Shown: positions 15,496 to 24,099, numbered from the stretch's first letter. The stretch: DNA of 32,816 bases from an uncultured Collinsella sp. (GCA_958445065.1 CAUCQW010000025.1:1-32816); one strand, 5' to 3'. Notes: generated by a model not told the origin, from the sequence alone. Numbers and translations: made by a program.

Positions 15496-16601
15496 TTCGC
15501 CGTCAACTGATCAATTTCCAAAACCGCAGCGTCGATGTCCGTGTCGGATTGGGCGCGTTCGATGAGCTGTCGCGCATGTTTGCCTCGGCCGTTGGCAAGC
15601 CTAAGCGCGCGATGGTGGTTTGGAACGACGCCACATCCGAGCGTTTTGGTGAGGTTGTCGAGCATGCGCTGGTCGACGCCGGTTTTGCCGTGTCGCTGCT
15701 CGTCCTTGAGCTTTCGCCTGCTGGTGCCACGCTGGCCGATGCCGATGCGATCTTTGGCGCCCTGTCTGTCAACGGCATTACCTGCGACGATCTGGTTGTC
15801 GCCGTTGGCGATGCCGCAACCTGCTCGGTTGTTAGCTGGTGCGCAAACCAGTGGTGCGGCCGAACCGAGTGCGCGCTGTTGCCGACGACGTTCGACGCCA
15901 TGCTCACGGTCGCGACGACCATGAAGCCGCTCGTCGCCTCGTCGGCCAATGCGCTTCCCGCTATCGCGTTCCGTCCCGAACCGGGTTTGGTCGTGTGTGA
16001 CCTCGATCTTGTTCGCGAGGCGGACCCCGAGGACCTCAAGCTCGGCTATGCGGTACTTGTTGGCACCATGCTTTCGAGCAGCAAGTCCCGCTGGAATCAG
16101 TTTATTGAGACCGTCCCCGAGATTCTCGCGGGCGAGGAGGTCGCGCTCGTCAATGCCGTTCAATGGTCTCAGACTGCTCGCAAGGACGTACTGATGGCCA
16201 CGAACCCGAGCGCCCGCCATGCGCTCGATTTTGGCAAGACGGGGGAGCGTACCTTGCGCGCTTGCTTGGGCGATGCCGCTTCGCAGGTCCCTGCCTACCA
16301 GCTGTTGTCCGAGGGCATGCGCTTTGAGGCGCGCCTAGCACATGATGCCTGCGATTTCGATATCGATTACGTCTTTGAGGTCGATGACTGCTTGGAGGAC
16401 TTTGGTATCGAGGAACTTGCCTTCAATCTGGAGTCTGCCGCATATATCGAGGAGTTCCGCAAGCAGCAGTTTGCACGCTCGAACCGCAGCATGTTGCCGC
16501 TGCCCGCGGCACTCGGCGCCATTCGCCTAACGAACGTTGAGGACGAGGTTCTTGAGCGCCATGCTCACGCCTACCTGGCTTCTCGCAAAGAACTTCTCTA
16601 A
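15492..16601 (+). CDS. 3-dehydroquinate synthase-like protein, catalytic motifs lost
   Basis: The 369-aa length, overall fold pattern and position after aroK identify an AroB relative, but the key sites are changed. The NAD-binding glycine triplet expected after VVAxG reads VVAVGDAAT (about 102-110). The block expected as DSSVGGKT reads DAMLTVAT. The zinc Glu in the GLAEVIKY block is Val188 (GYAVLVG). The LNFGHTxGHA block reads LDFGKTGERT, so Lys249 and Arg253 replace both His. No HGE motif precedes EGMRFEARLA. Dehydroquinate synthase activity is therefore unlikely. The frame is open and codon use is normal, so it looks like a maintained protein with another role and not a pseudogene. The ATG at 15492 overlaps aroK. 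Confidence 0.75.
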   Translation: MIRRQLINFQNRSVDVRVGLGAFDELSRMFASAVGKPKRAMVVWNDATSERFGEVVEHALVDAGFAVSLLVLELSPAGATLADADAIFGALSVNGITCDDLVVAVGDAATCSVVSWCANQWCGRTECALLPTTFDAMLTVATTMKPLVASSANALPAIAFRPEPGLVVCDLDLVREADPEDLKLGYAVLVGTMLSSSKSRWNQFIETVPEILAGEEVALVNAVQWSQTARKDVLMATNPSARHALDFGKTGERTLRACLGDAASQVPAYQLLSEGMRFEARLAHDACDFDIDYVFEVDDCLEDFGIEELAFNLESAAYIEEFRKQQFARSNRSMLPLPAALGAIRLTNVEDEVLERHAHAYLASRKELL

Positions 16602-16638
16602 GATTTATTGACTTCCATCGTCTTTCGTATCATGTTGA

Positions 16639-16701
16639 GGGGCGGGTTTCCAATCGGTTTCGGATCGCATGCGATTCCGTCGTTCGGTTGAGACCCGTCC
16701 C
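16639..16701 (+). other. Long hairpin in the pepQ leader
   Basis: A 63-nt sequence folds into one long stem: 16639-16649 pairs with 16691-16701 (two wobbles), continues through CAATCG/CGGTTG after a one-base bulge, and ends in an inner GATCGC/GCGAT stem. No T run follows, so it is not a standard terminator. It occupies about half of the aroB-to-pepQ gap. Confidence 0.65.
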
Positions 16702-16733
16702 GTCTATATAGAGATAACAAGAAAGGAATCTGC

Positions 16734-17864
16734 ATGTCTGAGTTTGCTGCCGGTCCTGCCGGTCGTATCGAGCGTGTCCGTGCCCTGATGGTCGAACGTG
16801 GCTACGACGCCATCGTGGTGCGCGACGAGGCCAACCTTCGTTGGCTTACGGGCGTGAAGGGCGTCTTCGACTACACCTTCGAGTTCCCGCACGCTGCGTT
16901 TATTACGGCCGACCAGTGCTTGTTTCACACCGACTCGCGCTACCTCAATAGCTTTGAGGAGAACACGCCCGCCGGCAGCCCTTGGGTCTACGACATGGAT
17001 GAGGGCACCATCCCCGGTTGGGTTGCCGGCAAGATCGCGGCCAACAAATGCCGCGTCTGCGCTGTCGAGGACGATATGCAGATTAATTTCTACCAGGGTA
17101 TTCAGCGCGGCCTGGAGGACCGCTCCGTCGCCTGTATGCTGCCGCTGATGCACGACGACATCCGCAAGATGCGCGCCATCAAGGACGCCGAGGAGATTGA
17201 ACTCATGCGCCATGCGCAGTCGATCACCGATGCCGCCTTCCAGCACATGCTCGGCTTTATTAAGCCCGGTATGACCGAGAAACAGGTACGCAACGAGCTC
17301 GAGAACTTTATGTTCGCCAACGGTGCTGACAGCCTGGCCTTCGGTTCCATCGTCGCGAGCGGCCCCAACACCGCCAACCCGCATGCCGTCCCGAGCGACC
17401 GCGTGATCGAGAAGGGCGACTTTGTCCTGATGGACTACGGCGCGGGATACTGCGACTACCGCTCCGACATGACTCGTACCGTCGTGATGGGCGAGCCCAC
17501 CCAGGAGCAGCTCGACCTGTACGCGCTCGTGCGCCGTACGCACGAGGAGTGCGTCGCCGCCATCCATCCGGGCGTTGAGGGCAACGACATTTTCAAGCTT
17601 TCCAAGAAGATCATCGGCGATGCCGGCTATGGCGATTACTACAACCATGGTCTGGGTCACGGCGTGGGCATCGACATCCATGAGCTGCCCAACTTCAACC
17701 GAAGCAAGAATATCATCGAGGTCGGCTCGGTTATCACCATGGAGCCCGGCGTGTACCTGCCCGGCGTGGGCGGCGTACGCCTTGAGGACTACGGCGTGGT
17801 CACTGAGAACGGCTACGAGCCCTTCACCAAGACCCCGCACGACCTGCACGTTATCGACTGCTAG
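16734..17864 (+). CDS. pepQ: M24-family Xaa-Pro aminopeptidase/dipeptidase
   Basis: Cytosolic metallopeptidase expected to cleave the bond before proline in peptides. The 376-aa protein has an N-terminal creatinase-like domain (about 1-140) and a pita-bread catalytic domain. The five metal ligands are visible: Asp234 in LMDYG, Asp in DYRSDMTR, His in [13 protein letters not shown], Glu in TMEPGVY and Glu in RLEDYG. GAAAGGA at 16721-16727 lies 6 nt before the ATG. Whether it acts as an aminopeptidase or a dipeptidase cannot be told; the gene symbol follows the common annotation next to efp. Confidence 0.9.
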   Translation: MSEFAAGPAGRIERVRALMVERGYDAIVVRDEANLRWLTGVKGVFDYTFEFPHAAFITADQCLFHTDSRYLNSFEENTPAGSPWVYDMDEGTIPGWVAGKIAANKCRVCAVEDDMQINFYQGIQRGLEDRSVACMLPLMHDDIRKMRAIKDAEEIELMRHAQSITDAAFQHMLGFIKPGMTEKQVRNELENFMFANGADSLAFGSIVASGPNTANPHAVPSDRVIEKGDFVLMDYGAGYCDYRSDMTRTVVMGEPTQEQLDLYALVRRTHEECVAAIHPGVEGNDIFKLSKKIIGDAGYGDYYNHGLGHGVGIDIHELPNFNRSKNIIEVGSVITMEPGVYLPGVGGVRLEDYGVVTENGYEPFTKTPHDLHVIDC

Positions 17865-17887
17865 TTTACTTCAGTAGATAGTTTGGG

Positions 17888-17930
17888 GCGGGGCGTCCGG
17901 ATTGATTCGGACGCCCCGCGTTCTCTTTTT
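17888..17930 (+). terminator. Intrinsic terminator after pepQ
   Basis: A perfect 12-bp GC-rich stem (17888-17899 with 17908-17919) with an 8-nt loop, followed by GTTCTCTTTTT. It begins 24 nt after the pepQ stop and separates pepQ from efp. Confidence 0.9.
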
Positions 17931-17961
17931 ATGCGCTCGCCGCAGGCGCCGTCTGCAAGTG

Positions 17962-17967
17962 TATAAT
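17962..17967 (+). promoter_or_regulatory. efp promoter -10 box
   Basis: A perfect TATAAT directly preceded by TG, in the gap after the pepQ terminator and 57 nt before the efp ATG. No clear -35 box. Confidence 0.5.
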
Positions 17968-18024
17968 TTCTGTCGTATGTAATTTGGACGCTTGTGCGTT
18001 CTGCCCATAACAAGAAAGGTCGCT

Positions 18025-18588
18025 ATGCCTACCATTTCCACCGCCGACTTCAAGAACGGCCTCGGTCTCCGCATCAAGGACAAGGTCTACACCATCGTCG
18101 AGTTCCAGCATGTCAAGCCGGGCAAGGGCGGCGCGTTTGTGCGCTACAAGACCCGCGACATCAAGAGCGGCCGCGTCGTCGAGAACACCTGCAACGCCGG
18201 CACCAAGTTCGAGAGCGTCATGCTCACCACCCGTGAGTTCCAGTACCTCTACAACGATGGCACCGACTACATCTTCATGGACAACGAGTCCTATGAGCAG
18301 GTTCCTGTTCCCGAGGACATGGTGGGCGAGAACTCCAAGTGGCTGCGCGAGAACGACATCTGCCAGCTGCTCTTCGCCGACGATGAGCTCATGGGCGTGA
18401 CCCCGCCGATGTTCATCGAGACCACCATCGTCCAGACCGACCCGGGCTTTAAGGGCGACACCGTCCAGGGTTCCACCAAGCCGGCCACGATCGACACCGG
18501 CGCTGTCATCCAGGTCCCCATGTACCTCAACGAGGGCGAGGTCATCAAGGTTGACACCCGCGACGGCAAGTTCGTCTCCCGCGTCTAG
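18025..18588 (+). CDS. efp: Elongation factor P
   Basis: Binds ribosomes stalled at polyproline stretches and promotes peptide bond formation. The 187-aa, three-domain protein matches the family along its length. The loop HVKPGKGG places Lys34, the residue modified in E. coli, at the expected position. The C-terminal signature IVQTDPGFKGDT and VDTRDGKFVSRV are intact. AAGAAAGG before the ATG at 18025 sets the start; an upstream in-frame GTG at 17992 is rejected. No lysylation enzymes (epmA/epmB) are nearby, so the modification state is unknown. With its own promoter it appears to head the efp-asp23-nusB-xseB run. Confidence 0.97.
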   Translation: MPTISTADFKNGLGLRIKDKVYTIVEFQHVKPGKGGAFVRYKTRDIKSGRVVENTCNAGTKFESVMLTTREFQYLYNDGTDYIFMDNESYEQVPVPEDMVGENSKWLRENDICQLLFADDELMGVTPPMFIETTIVQTDPGFKGDTVQGSTKPATIDTGAVIQVPMYLNEGEVIKVDTRDGKFVSRV

Positions 18589-18612
18589 CAACCAACTTTT
18601 CTAGGAGGACTC

Positions 18613-18975
18613 ATGCCCCAGGAAATCAAGATTGACGGCATCGGCATTTCGCCCGATGTTCTGACCGCCATCGTCTCGCGCGCCGTGTCCGATGTCGAGG
18701 GCATCGCCTCCGTTGGCGTCAAGGACCTTGCCACCAACCTTGTCTCCATGATGCTCTCGTCCAAGGCCCCGGCTTCCGAGCCGGCGGTCGAGGCCGAGGT
18801 CGTCGGCGACAAGCTCGCACTCACCGTGCGTGTCGTGGTGTTCTTTGGCTATCCGTTCAAGAAACTCGCCGAGGCCGTTCGCGCTGCCGTGGTCGCCGCC
18901 ATCGATGCCCAGGTTGGCGTTGAGGTTGAGCGTGTTGACGTTTGCATCGACGGCCTCGTTTTCCCCAAGGAGTAA
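18613..18975 (+). CDS. Asp23/Gls24 family (YqhY-like) protein
   Basis: A 120-aa protein of the Asp23/Gls24/DUF322 family. Recognisable features are ISPDVLTAIVSRAVSDVEGI near the N-terminus and VNVxV-like beta segments ending VERVDVCIDGL. Family members are linked to envelope or alkaline stress and, for YqhY in Bacillus, to the neighbourhood of fatty acid synthesis and nusB. The gene here directly precedes nusB, matching the conserved yqhY-nusB order. AGGAGG lies 4 nt before the ATG. Confidence 0.88.
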   Translation: MPQEIKIDGIGISPDVLTAIVSRAVSDVEGIASVGVKDLATNLVSMMLSSKAPASEPAVEAEVVGDKLALTVRVVVFFGYPFKKLAEAVRAAVVAAIDAQVGVEVERVDVCIDGLVFPKE

Positions 18976-18978
18976 CCT

Positions 18979-19572
18979 TTGAGCCTTAAGGTTTATCGCG
19001 GGCGAACTCTTGCCCGCAGTCAGGCGCTTCAGCTTCTGTTCCAGGCCGAGGCCACGGACAGCCCGCTCGAGCGCGTCCTCGAGGGTGATTTCCTGATCTC
19101 GAAGGGTCCCCTCGATCCCTATGCGCTGGAGCTGTGCCGAGGTGCCTACGAGCATATCGACCGCATCGACTGTGCTCTGCGCTCCGTTGCCAAGAACTGG
19201 GATCTTATGCGCATGCCCGGCGCCGACCGTAATCTGCTGCGTATCGCCGTTTACGAGATGCGTTTCCTCACCGACGAGGAGGTCTCTGACGCCATCGTGA
19301 TTAACGAGGCCGTCGAGCTTGCCAAGGCCTATGGCACCGACCAGTCCGCGTCGTTCGTCAACGGCGTGCTGGGTAAGATCGCTCGCAGCGAGGAGCTGCC
19401 GGGCGAGGACCTATACCAGGAGCTGCTGGCCGAAGATCGCGCTCGCGAGGAGGCACAGGCTGCCGAGGCTGCCGCAAAGGTTGCGGTTGCCCAGGCCGAG
19501 ACTGGCGTGCTGTCCGAGGACGTGGACGCTGCTGAGGTCGCCGAGGCCGAGACCGGTACCGTCGAGGAGTAG
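18979..19572 (+). CDS. nusB: Transcription antitermination factor NusB with acidic C-terminal extension
   Basis: Part of the antitermination complex that aids rRNA transcription. Residues 7-140 match NusB: RTLARSQALQLLFQAE at the start, then NWDLMRMPGADRNLLRIAVYEM and the AIVINEAVELAKAYG block with FVNGVLGKIAR. The remaining 55-60 residues form an Ala/Glu-rich acidic tail not needed for the fold. The start is TTG at 18979, set by AAGGAG at 18967-18972. The gene follows the asp23-like stop by 3 nt and precedes xseB by 2 nt. Confidence 0.92.
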   Translation: MSLKVYRGRTLARSQALQLLFQAEATDSPLERVLEGDFLISKGPLDPYALELCRGAYEHIDRIDCALRSVAKNWDLMRMPGADRNLLRIAVYEMRFLTDEEVSDAIVINEAVELAKAYGTDQSASFVNGVLGKIARSEELPGEDLYQELLAEDRAREEAQAAEAAAKVAVAQAETGVLSEDVDAAEVAEAETGTVEE

Positions 19573-19574
19573 CC

Positions 19575-19814
19575 ATGCCAGAGGGTTCCGTCCGCAACTT
19601 CGACGAGATTTCGGACCGCTTGGACCAGATCATAGCTACCGTTCGCTCTAAGGATACGTCCTTGGAGCGTTCGCTCGATTTGTTTGACGAGGCGATTGAG
19701 CTGGGCTCCCGTGCGGTCGACATGGTCGACAAGTTTGAGCTGACGCCGCGTGAGGCCGACAAGCTCGAGCAGGAATACGATGAGGATGCGGCAAACGAAT
19801 CCCAGGATAGCTAG
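19575..19814 (+). CDS. xseB: Exodeoxyribonuclease VII small subunit
   Basis: Small helical subunit that binds the catalytic XseA to form exonuclease VII, which degrades single-stranded DNA. The 79-aa protein has the family pattern: NFDEISDRLDQIIATVRSKD, then SLERSLDLFDEAIELG. The ATG lies 2 nt after the nusB stop. The large subunit gene xseA, often adjacent, is not in this window. Confidence 0.9.
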   Translation: MPEGSVRNFDEISDRLDQIIATVRSKDTSLERSLDLFDEAIELGSRAVDMVDKFELTPREADKLEQEYDEDAANESQDS

Positions 19815-19840
19815 GCCGCATCTCCGGATACGAATGGTTG

Positions 19841-20653
19841 ATGGCATTCATGAAACGCGTGCGTCTTGATGACGAACTGATTTCACAGGGCATCTGCGCC
19901 GATCGCGCGGATGCCCTTCGCACTCTTATGGCTGGCTTGGTCTCGAGTGGCGGCGAGCGCTTGACTTCGCCGGGCCTTAAGGTGACCCCGGGCCTGCCGT
20001 TGCACGTGAAGGGGCACATTCCCTATGTTGGCCGCGGCGGTCTTAAGCTCGAAGGCGCGCTTGATACGTTTGGTATCAATCCGACGGGCCTTGCCTGTCT
20101 GGATGTGGGCTGCTCTACCGGCGGCTTTACCGATTGCCTGCTCAAGCGCGGAGCTGCGACCGTTGTCTCGGTGGACGTTGGTCGCGCCCAGTTCGATTGG
20201 TCGTTACGTCAGGACGATCGCGTGACGCTGCATGAGCGCACAAACGTGACGCAGCTGCCTGAGCTTGGCTATGCCGGCGCCATCGACCTGGCTGTGTGTG
20301 ATGTCTCGTTTACCAGCATCGCGAACATTATCGATGCGGTGCTGGCGTGCCTGGCGCCTACGGGTGCATTCTGCACGCTTGTAAAGCCGCAGTTTGAGGC
20401 TCCGGCGGCGCTGGTGGGTGAGGGCGGCATTGTGACCGATCCCGCCGTGCGCCGCGATACACTCGTTGCGGCAGTTGAACTCTTTGCTGCCAAGGGGCTG
20501 TTCCCGGTCGATGTGTGCGTGTCGCCCATTCATGGTGCCAAGGGAAACGTTGAGTTTTTCCTGTACGGCACGAGATTTGACCCCGGCGACCGCACGCAAG
20601 ACGAGCTGCAATTCCAGGTATCGGTTTTGAGCGAGAAAGCTGCAACGCTATGA
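19841..20653 (+). CDS. tlyA: TlyA family rRNA methyltransferase/putative hemolysin
   Basis: 2'-O-methyltransferase of the TlyA family, whose mycobacterial member modifies 16S and 23S rRNA. An N-terminal S4 domain (RLDDELISQGICADRADAL, about 6-65) is followed by YVGRGGLKLEGAL and an FtsJ-like methyltransferase domain with the SAM site LDVGCSTGGFTDCLL. A VKPQFEA block lies near residue 180 and HGAKGNVEFFLY at the end. Starts at TTG 19838, ATG 19841 and ATG 19850 are in frame and none has a good ribosome binding site. I give 19841 (270 aa). The stop overlaps the nadK start. Confidence 0.92.
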   Translation: MAFMKRVRLDDELISQGICADRADALRTLMAGLVSSGGERLTSPGLKVTPGLPLHVKGHIPYVGRGGLKLEGALDTFGINPTGLACLDVGCSTGGFTDCLLKRGAATVVSVDVGRAQFDWSLRQDDRVTLHERTNVTQLPELGYAGAIDLAVCDVSFTSIANIIDAVLACLAPTGAFCTLVKPQFEAPAALVGEGGIVTDPAVRRDTLVAAVELFAAKGLFPVDVCVSPIHGAKGNVEFFLYGTRFDPGDRTQDELQFQVSVLSEKAATL

Positions 20654-21510
20654 AGGTCTTTCTGGTTCCCAATTACTACAAGCAAGAGGCGGTTGAGAGC
20701 GGCCTGATGCTCGAGCTTTGGCTGACGCGCCAGGGCTATGAGGTCGCATGGGCTGCCGACCAGCGATCGAAGATTCAAAGCACGCCTGATATTGACGGCT
20801 CCGATCTGGTCATTACGCTCGGCGGCGACGGTACGTTGCTGCGCGCTGCCCGCATCCTCAACCATCGCGAGATTCCTATCCTCGGTCTTTCCTATGGTCA
20901 CCTGGGCTTTTTAACTGCTGCGAGCCCCGAGGAGCGCGACATTCTGCAGGTCGTGAGCGACGCCCTTTCCGGCGAGCTGCACGTGAGCCGTCGCGCCACC
21001 ATCGCCGCGGATATCGTGTCCGTGCGCGACGATGGCACGAAGGATGTCGTGCGCACGTTCGCCCTCAACGACATGGCGCTCACGCGCGGCCCCCTGTCCG
21101 ATATGGTTGAGTTCGACATCACGGTGTCGGGCCACCATATCGATCGACTGCGTGGCGACGGCGTGGTCGTGTCCACGGCGACTGGTTCTACGGGGTACGC
21201 GCTCAGTGCCGGTGGCCCCATTGTGAGCCCCGACTATACGGGTATGGTCTGCGTACCCATTGCGCCGCACACCATTCAGGCCCGTGCCTTCTTGACTTCG
21301 CCGAGTGATGTCGTCGAAATCTTTATGTCCGATGATCGCCCGAGCGTTCCGGCGATCGCTATCGATGGACAGTTTATTACCTGCGACGGCACGGTCGAGA
21401 GCGTGGCCGTGCGCCGAGGCCCAGGCGATGTGCTGCTGCTCGACTACGGCCCCGAGAGTTTTTACAACTCGGTGAGCCGCGTATTCTACGGAGTCCGTCA
21501 TGATCGATGA
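20650..21510 (+). CDS. nadK: NAD kinase
   Basis: Phosphorylates NAD to NADP. The 286-aa protein shows the diacylglycerol-kinase-like GGDGTLLRAAR block (Gly58 to Arg66, catalytic Asp60), LGFLTAASP, an NDMALTR block (Asn140) where NE is more usual, and TATGSTGYALSAGGPI. The ATG overlaps the tlyA stop (ATGA), and the end overlaps recN by 11 bases. The tlyA-nadK-recN order is widely conserved in Gram-positive bacteria, which supports all three calls. Confidence 0.95.
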   Translation: MKVFLVPNYYKQEAVESGLMLELWLTRQGYEVAWAADQRSKIQSTPDIDGSDLVITLGGDGTLLRAARILNHREIPILGLSYGHLGFLTAASPEERDILQVVSDALSGELHVSRRATIAADIVSVRDDGTKDVVRTFALNDMALTRGPLSDMVEFDITVSGHHIDRLRGDGVVVSTATGSTGYALSAGGPIVSPDYTGMVCVPIAPHTIQARAFLTSPSDVVEIFMSDDRPSVPAIAIDGQFITCDGTVESVAVRRGPGDVLLLDYGPESFYNSVSRVFYGVRHDR

Positions 21511-23128
21511 GCTGCAGGTTTCTAACATTGCACTCATTCGTGAGGCGACGCTGGTGCCGAGTGCCGGCCTGACTGTCCTGACAGGCGAGACCGGCGCCGG
21601 CAAGACCGCGCTGCTCTCGGCCCTTAAGCTTATTTTGGGCGAGCGTGCGGATTCGTCGACGGTGCGCGAGGGCGAGGCGCTGGCGAGCGTCGAGGCACGC
21701 CTGTTTGACGGCCCGCACGACACGGAGGGCTTCACGGTCCAGCGCAGCCTTTCTGCCGAGGGCCGCAGCCGCGTGAGGATTGACGGCCGCATCGCCAGCG
21801 TGCGCGAGCTTTCGGAGCGCGTCGGCGTGATGATGGATCTGTGCGGTCAGCACGAGCACCAGCGCCTCCTCGACCCGGCGCATCACGTTGCCATGGTCGA
21901 TGCCTGGGCGGGGCGCTCTGCGCTCGAGGCACTCGAGCACTACCGTACTTGCTTTAAAGCCTCGCGCGCGGCTGCCAAGGAGGTCCGTCGCGTTGAGGAG
22001 GCCTCGCGTGCGCAGGGGAGTCGTGTCGAGGAGGCGCGCTTTGCCCTCGAGCGCATCGGCGAGGTCGACCCTAAGCCGGGCGAGTATGAGGAACTCGAGG
22101 AATTGCTGCCGCGCTCCGAACATGCCGAGGTACTGGTTGCCACAGCTAACGATGCCCATGCATCGCTTGCCGCCGAAGGGGGAGCGCTCGATGCCGTGAA
22201 CAGCGCCGTGGCAGAGCTTTCCCGAATGGCTACCGTCGATCGCAAACTGGGCGACATTGCCGAGACGCTTTCGGATGCCTGCATCTCGCTTGAGGATTGT
22301 GCCAACGAGCTGCGCGCCTATCGCGATGGGGTCGCCTTCGACCCGCGCGAGCTCGCTCGCATGCGCGAGCGGTATTCCGACCTCAAGGGCCTGCTGCGTC
22401 AGTGGGGTCCGACCATGGACGATGTTTTTGCCATGCGTGATCGCTCGCAAGAGCTGCTTTCGCTGGTTGATAATGGCGATGAACAGATCAAAATGGCGCG
22501 TGAAGCGCTTGGCGCGGCGGAGCACGAACTGTTTGCTGCCGCCAAGGCGCTTAAGCGCGCTCGCAATACGGCGGCCCCGCGCTTCTGTCACGAGGTTGGC
22601 CGCCAGATGGCTCGCCTGGAGATGGGTAGTGCCGAGCTCGTCTGGGAGTCGCGCGATCTTCCCCGTGCTGAGTGGACGCCGGTTGGTCCTTCGAGTTACG
22701 AGCTGCTATACCGCAGCGGTGCCGGCTTGACGCCACGCCCCCTGCGCCGCATTGCGTCGGGCGGCGAGCTCAGCCGCGTCATGCTGGCAAGCAAGGTTGT
22801 CCTCGGTAACGCGGACGGTGTCGATACGCTGGTGTTTGACGAGGTCGATGCTGGTGTCGGTGGCTCCACGGCGCGTGCGCTCGCGGGCGTGCTGGCAGAT
22901 CTCGCCGCTACGCATCAGGTGATTGTCGTAACCCACTTGGCGCAGGTCGCCGTCATGGCCGACAAGCATTATGTTGTCAGTAAGGAACCGGGCGATGTTC
23001 CCCAGACGCATTTGGACGAGGTAACCGGCGAAGCGCGTACCGCCGAGATCGCCCGCATGTTGAGCGGCGATCAGTCCGAGGCAAGCCTGGCGCACGCCAA
23101 ACAGATGCTTGAAGAAGCTCGAGGCTAG
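21500..23128 (+). CDS. recN: DNA repair protein RecN
   Basis: SMC-like ATPase of double-strand break repair. The 542-aa protein has Walker A GETGAGKTALL (29-39) followed by an ILGERADSS block, and a central region rich in Arg, Glu and Ala with coiled-coil character (about 150-370). Its C-terminal head has the signature IASGGELSRVMLA, Walker B TLVFDEVDAGVGG and a VVTHLAQVAVMAD block. The start overlaps nadK by 11 bases. It is the last gene of the long + strand run and faces the minus-strand regulator. Confidence 0.96.
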   Translation: MIDELQVSNIALIREATLVPSAGLTVLTGETGAGKTALLSALKLILGERADSSTVREGEALASVEARLFDGPHDTEGFTVQRSLSAEGRSRVRIDGRIASVRELSERVGVMMDLCGQHEHQRLLDPAHHVAMVDAWAGRSALEALEHYRTCFKASRAAAKEVRRVEEASRAQGSRVEEARFALERIGEVDPKPGEYEELEELLPRSEHAEVLVATANDAHASLAAEGGALDAVNSAVAELSRMATVDRKLGDIAETLSDACISLEDCANELRAYRDGVAFDPRELARMRERYSDLKGLLRQWGPTMDDVFAMRDRSQELLSLVDNGDEQIKMAREALGAAEHELFAAAKALKRARNTAAPRFCHEVGRQMARLEMGSAELVWESRDLPRAEWTPVGPSSYELLYRSGAGLTPRPLRRIASGGELSRVMLASKVVLGNADGVDTLVFDEVDAGVGGSTARALAGVLADLAATHQVIVVTHLAQVAVMADKHYVVSKEPGDVPQTHLDEVTGEARTAEIARMLSGDQSEASLAHAKQMLEEARG

Positions 23129-23145
23129 ATCGTATCAGCGGTGTT

Positions 23146-23178
23146 GGTGGGACAAAATAGACTGAAATTTTTGTCCCA
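23146..23178. terminator. Inverted repeat between convergent recN and regulator
   Basis: GTGGGACAAAA (23146-23156) and TTTTGTCCCAC (23168-23178) form a perfect 11-bp stem around an 11-nt loop. The stem carries A and T runs at its inner ends, so a shorter bidirectional terminator is plausible, though no separate T run follows. It lies between two convergent genes, as a shared terminator would. Confidence 0.5.
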
Positions 23179-23187
23179 CTACGCGTT

Positions 23188-24045
23188 TTACTCAACGACC
23201 TTGTCCGGCTGGATGAGCTCCTCGTAGTAGCTGATATGCTCGCGGGCGTCTTCAATCTCGGGCAGCAGGAAGTTGTAGATGACTTCGATGATCATCGTAG
23301 CGCTGATCTTAGAGAACGCAAAGTCGCCTGTCGTCAGCAGCGCTTCGTGGTTGACGGTATTAAAAGTGTAGTCTGCCAGGCGCGCGAGTGGGGATTTGCT
23401 GTCACTGCTGATGACGACTACGGTTGCGCCGCAGTTGCGAGCCGCTTTTGCCATGCGATTCAATCGGCGCGATTTGCCGGAGTTTGAGATAAGCACGATG
23501 ACGTCACCCGGGCGTAACGTGAGCGCAAAGCCGATTGATGTCTCGCTAATGGTGCTCGCCATGCAGCGCAGGCCCAGCTGCGAAAACTTAAACGTCGCAT
23601 CGAGCGCGACCGCGTTCGTATTGCCCACAGCTGCAAACTCAATAACCCCTGCATGCTTAAGGGCATGCACAACAGCCGCCAGCGTATCGTGGTCGATCCC
23701 GTCGATGGTCGCATTAAGCTCGCTCACCTTGGCAGCCAGGATATTCTTGAGGCTCTGCTCCATATTGTCGAGCGAGACCTCGTCAGTCAGGCCCTCGTTA
23801 CGCTGGCTTTCCAAATCCCTCGCCAACGAAAACTGAAAGCTGCGGAAGCTACCAAAGCCAAGCTTGCGGCAGAAGCGCGAAACGGTCGCCTCGGACGTGG
23901 CGGCGGCGCGCGAGAGCTGAGCGGCCGTGAGGCGTGGCGCCTCGGACTGGTGCTCCAATATATAGTCGACAATGCGCTGCTCGGACTCGCTGTATCCCTG
24001 ATGGGTGCTAATGAGGGAAAGTGCGCTCTTGCTACTATCGGTCAT
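23188..24045 (-). CDS. MurR/RpiR-family transcriptional regulator
   Basis: A 285-aa regulator with an N-terminal helix-turn-helix of the RpiR type (about 10-80, including SRAAATSEATVSRFCRKLGF) and a C-terminal SIS sugar-phosphate-binding domain (about 110-240, including GDVIVLISNSGKSRRLN). Such proteins sense phosphosugars and control the adjacent sugar genes. It is divergent from the PTS permease gene, so it probably regulates that locus. On its own strand GGAG lies 6 nt before the ATG at 24045; a longer reading from 24093 lacks this. Activator or repressor role is not determinable. Confidence 0.9.
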   Translation of the reverse strand: MTDSSKSALSLISTHQGYSESEQRIVDYILEHQSEAPRLTAAQLSRAAATSEATVSRFCRKLGFGSFRSFQFSLARDLESQRNEGLTDEVSLDNMEQSLKNILAAKVSELNATIDGIDHDTLAAVVHALKHAGVIEFAAVGNTNAVALDATFKFSQLGLRCMASTISETSIGFALTLRPGDVIVLISNSGKSRRLNRMAKAARNCGATVVVISSDSKSPLARLADYTFNTVNHEALLTTGDFAFSKISATMIIEVIYNFLLPEIEDAREHISYYEELIQPDKVVE

Positions 24046-24093
24046 GGATGGCTCCTGGTTGGCATGAAAATCTAGCTTGATTTGCAATGCCAT

Positions 24094-24099
24094 AGTATA
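24094..24099 (-). promoter_or_regulatory. Possible -10 box of the RpiR-type regulator
   Basis: On the minus strand this reads TATACT, about 50 nt upstream of the regulator's ATG. The -35 region is not recognisable. Confidence 0.4.

Noticed and set aside
16704..17849. A 381-aa open frame on the minus strand opposite the M24 peptidase
   Set aside because: Shadow frame; the + strand protein has all five metal ligands.
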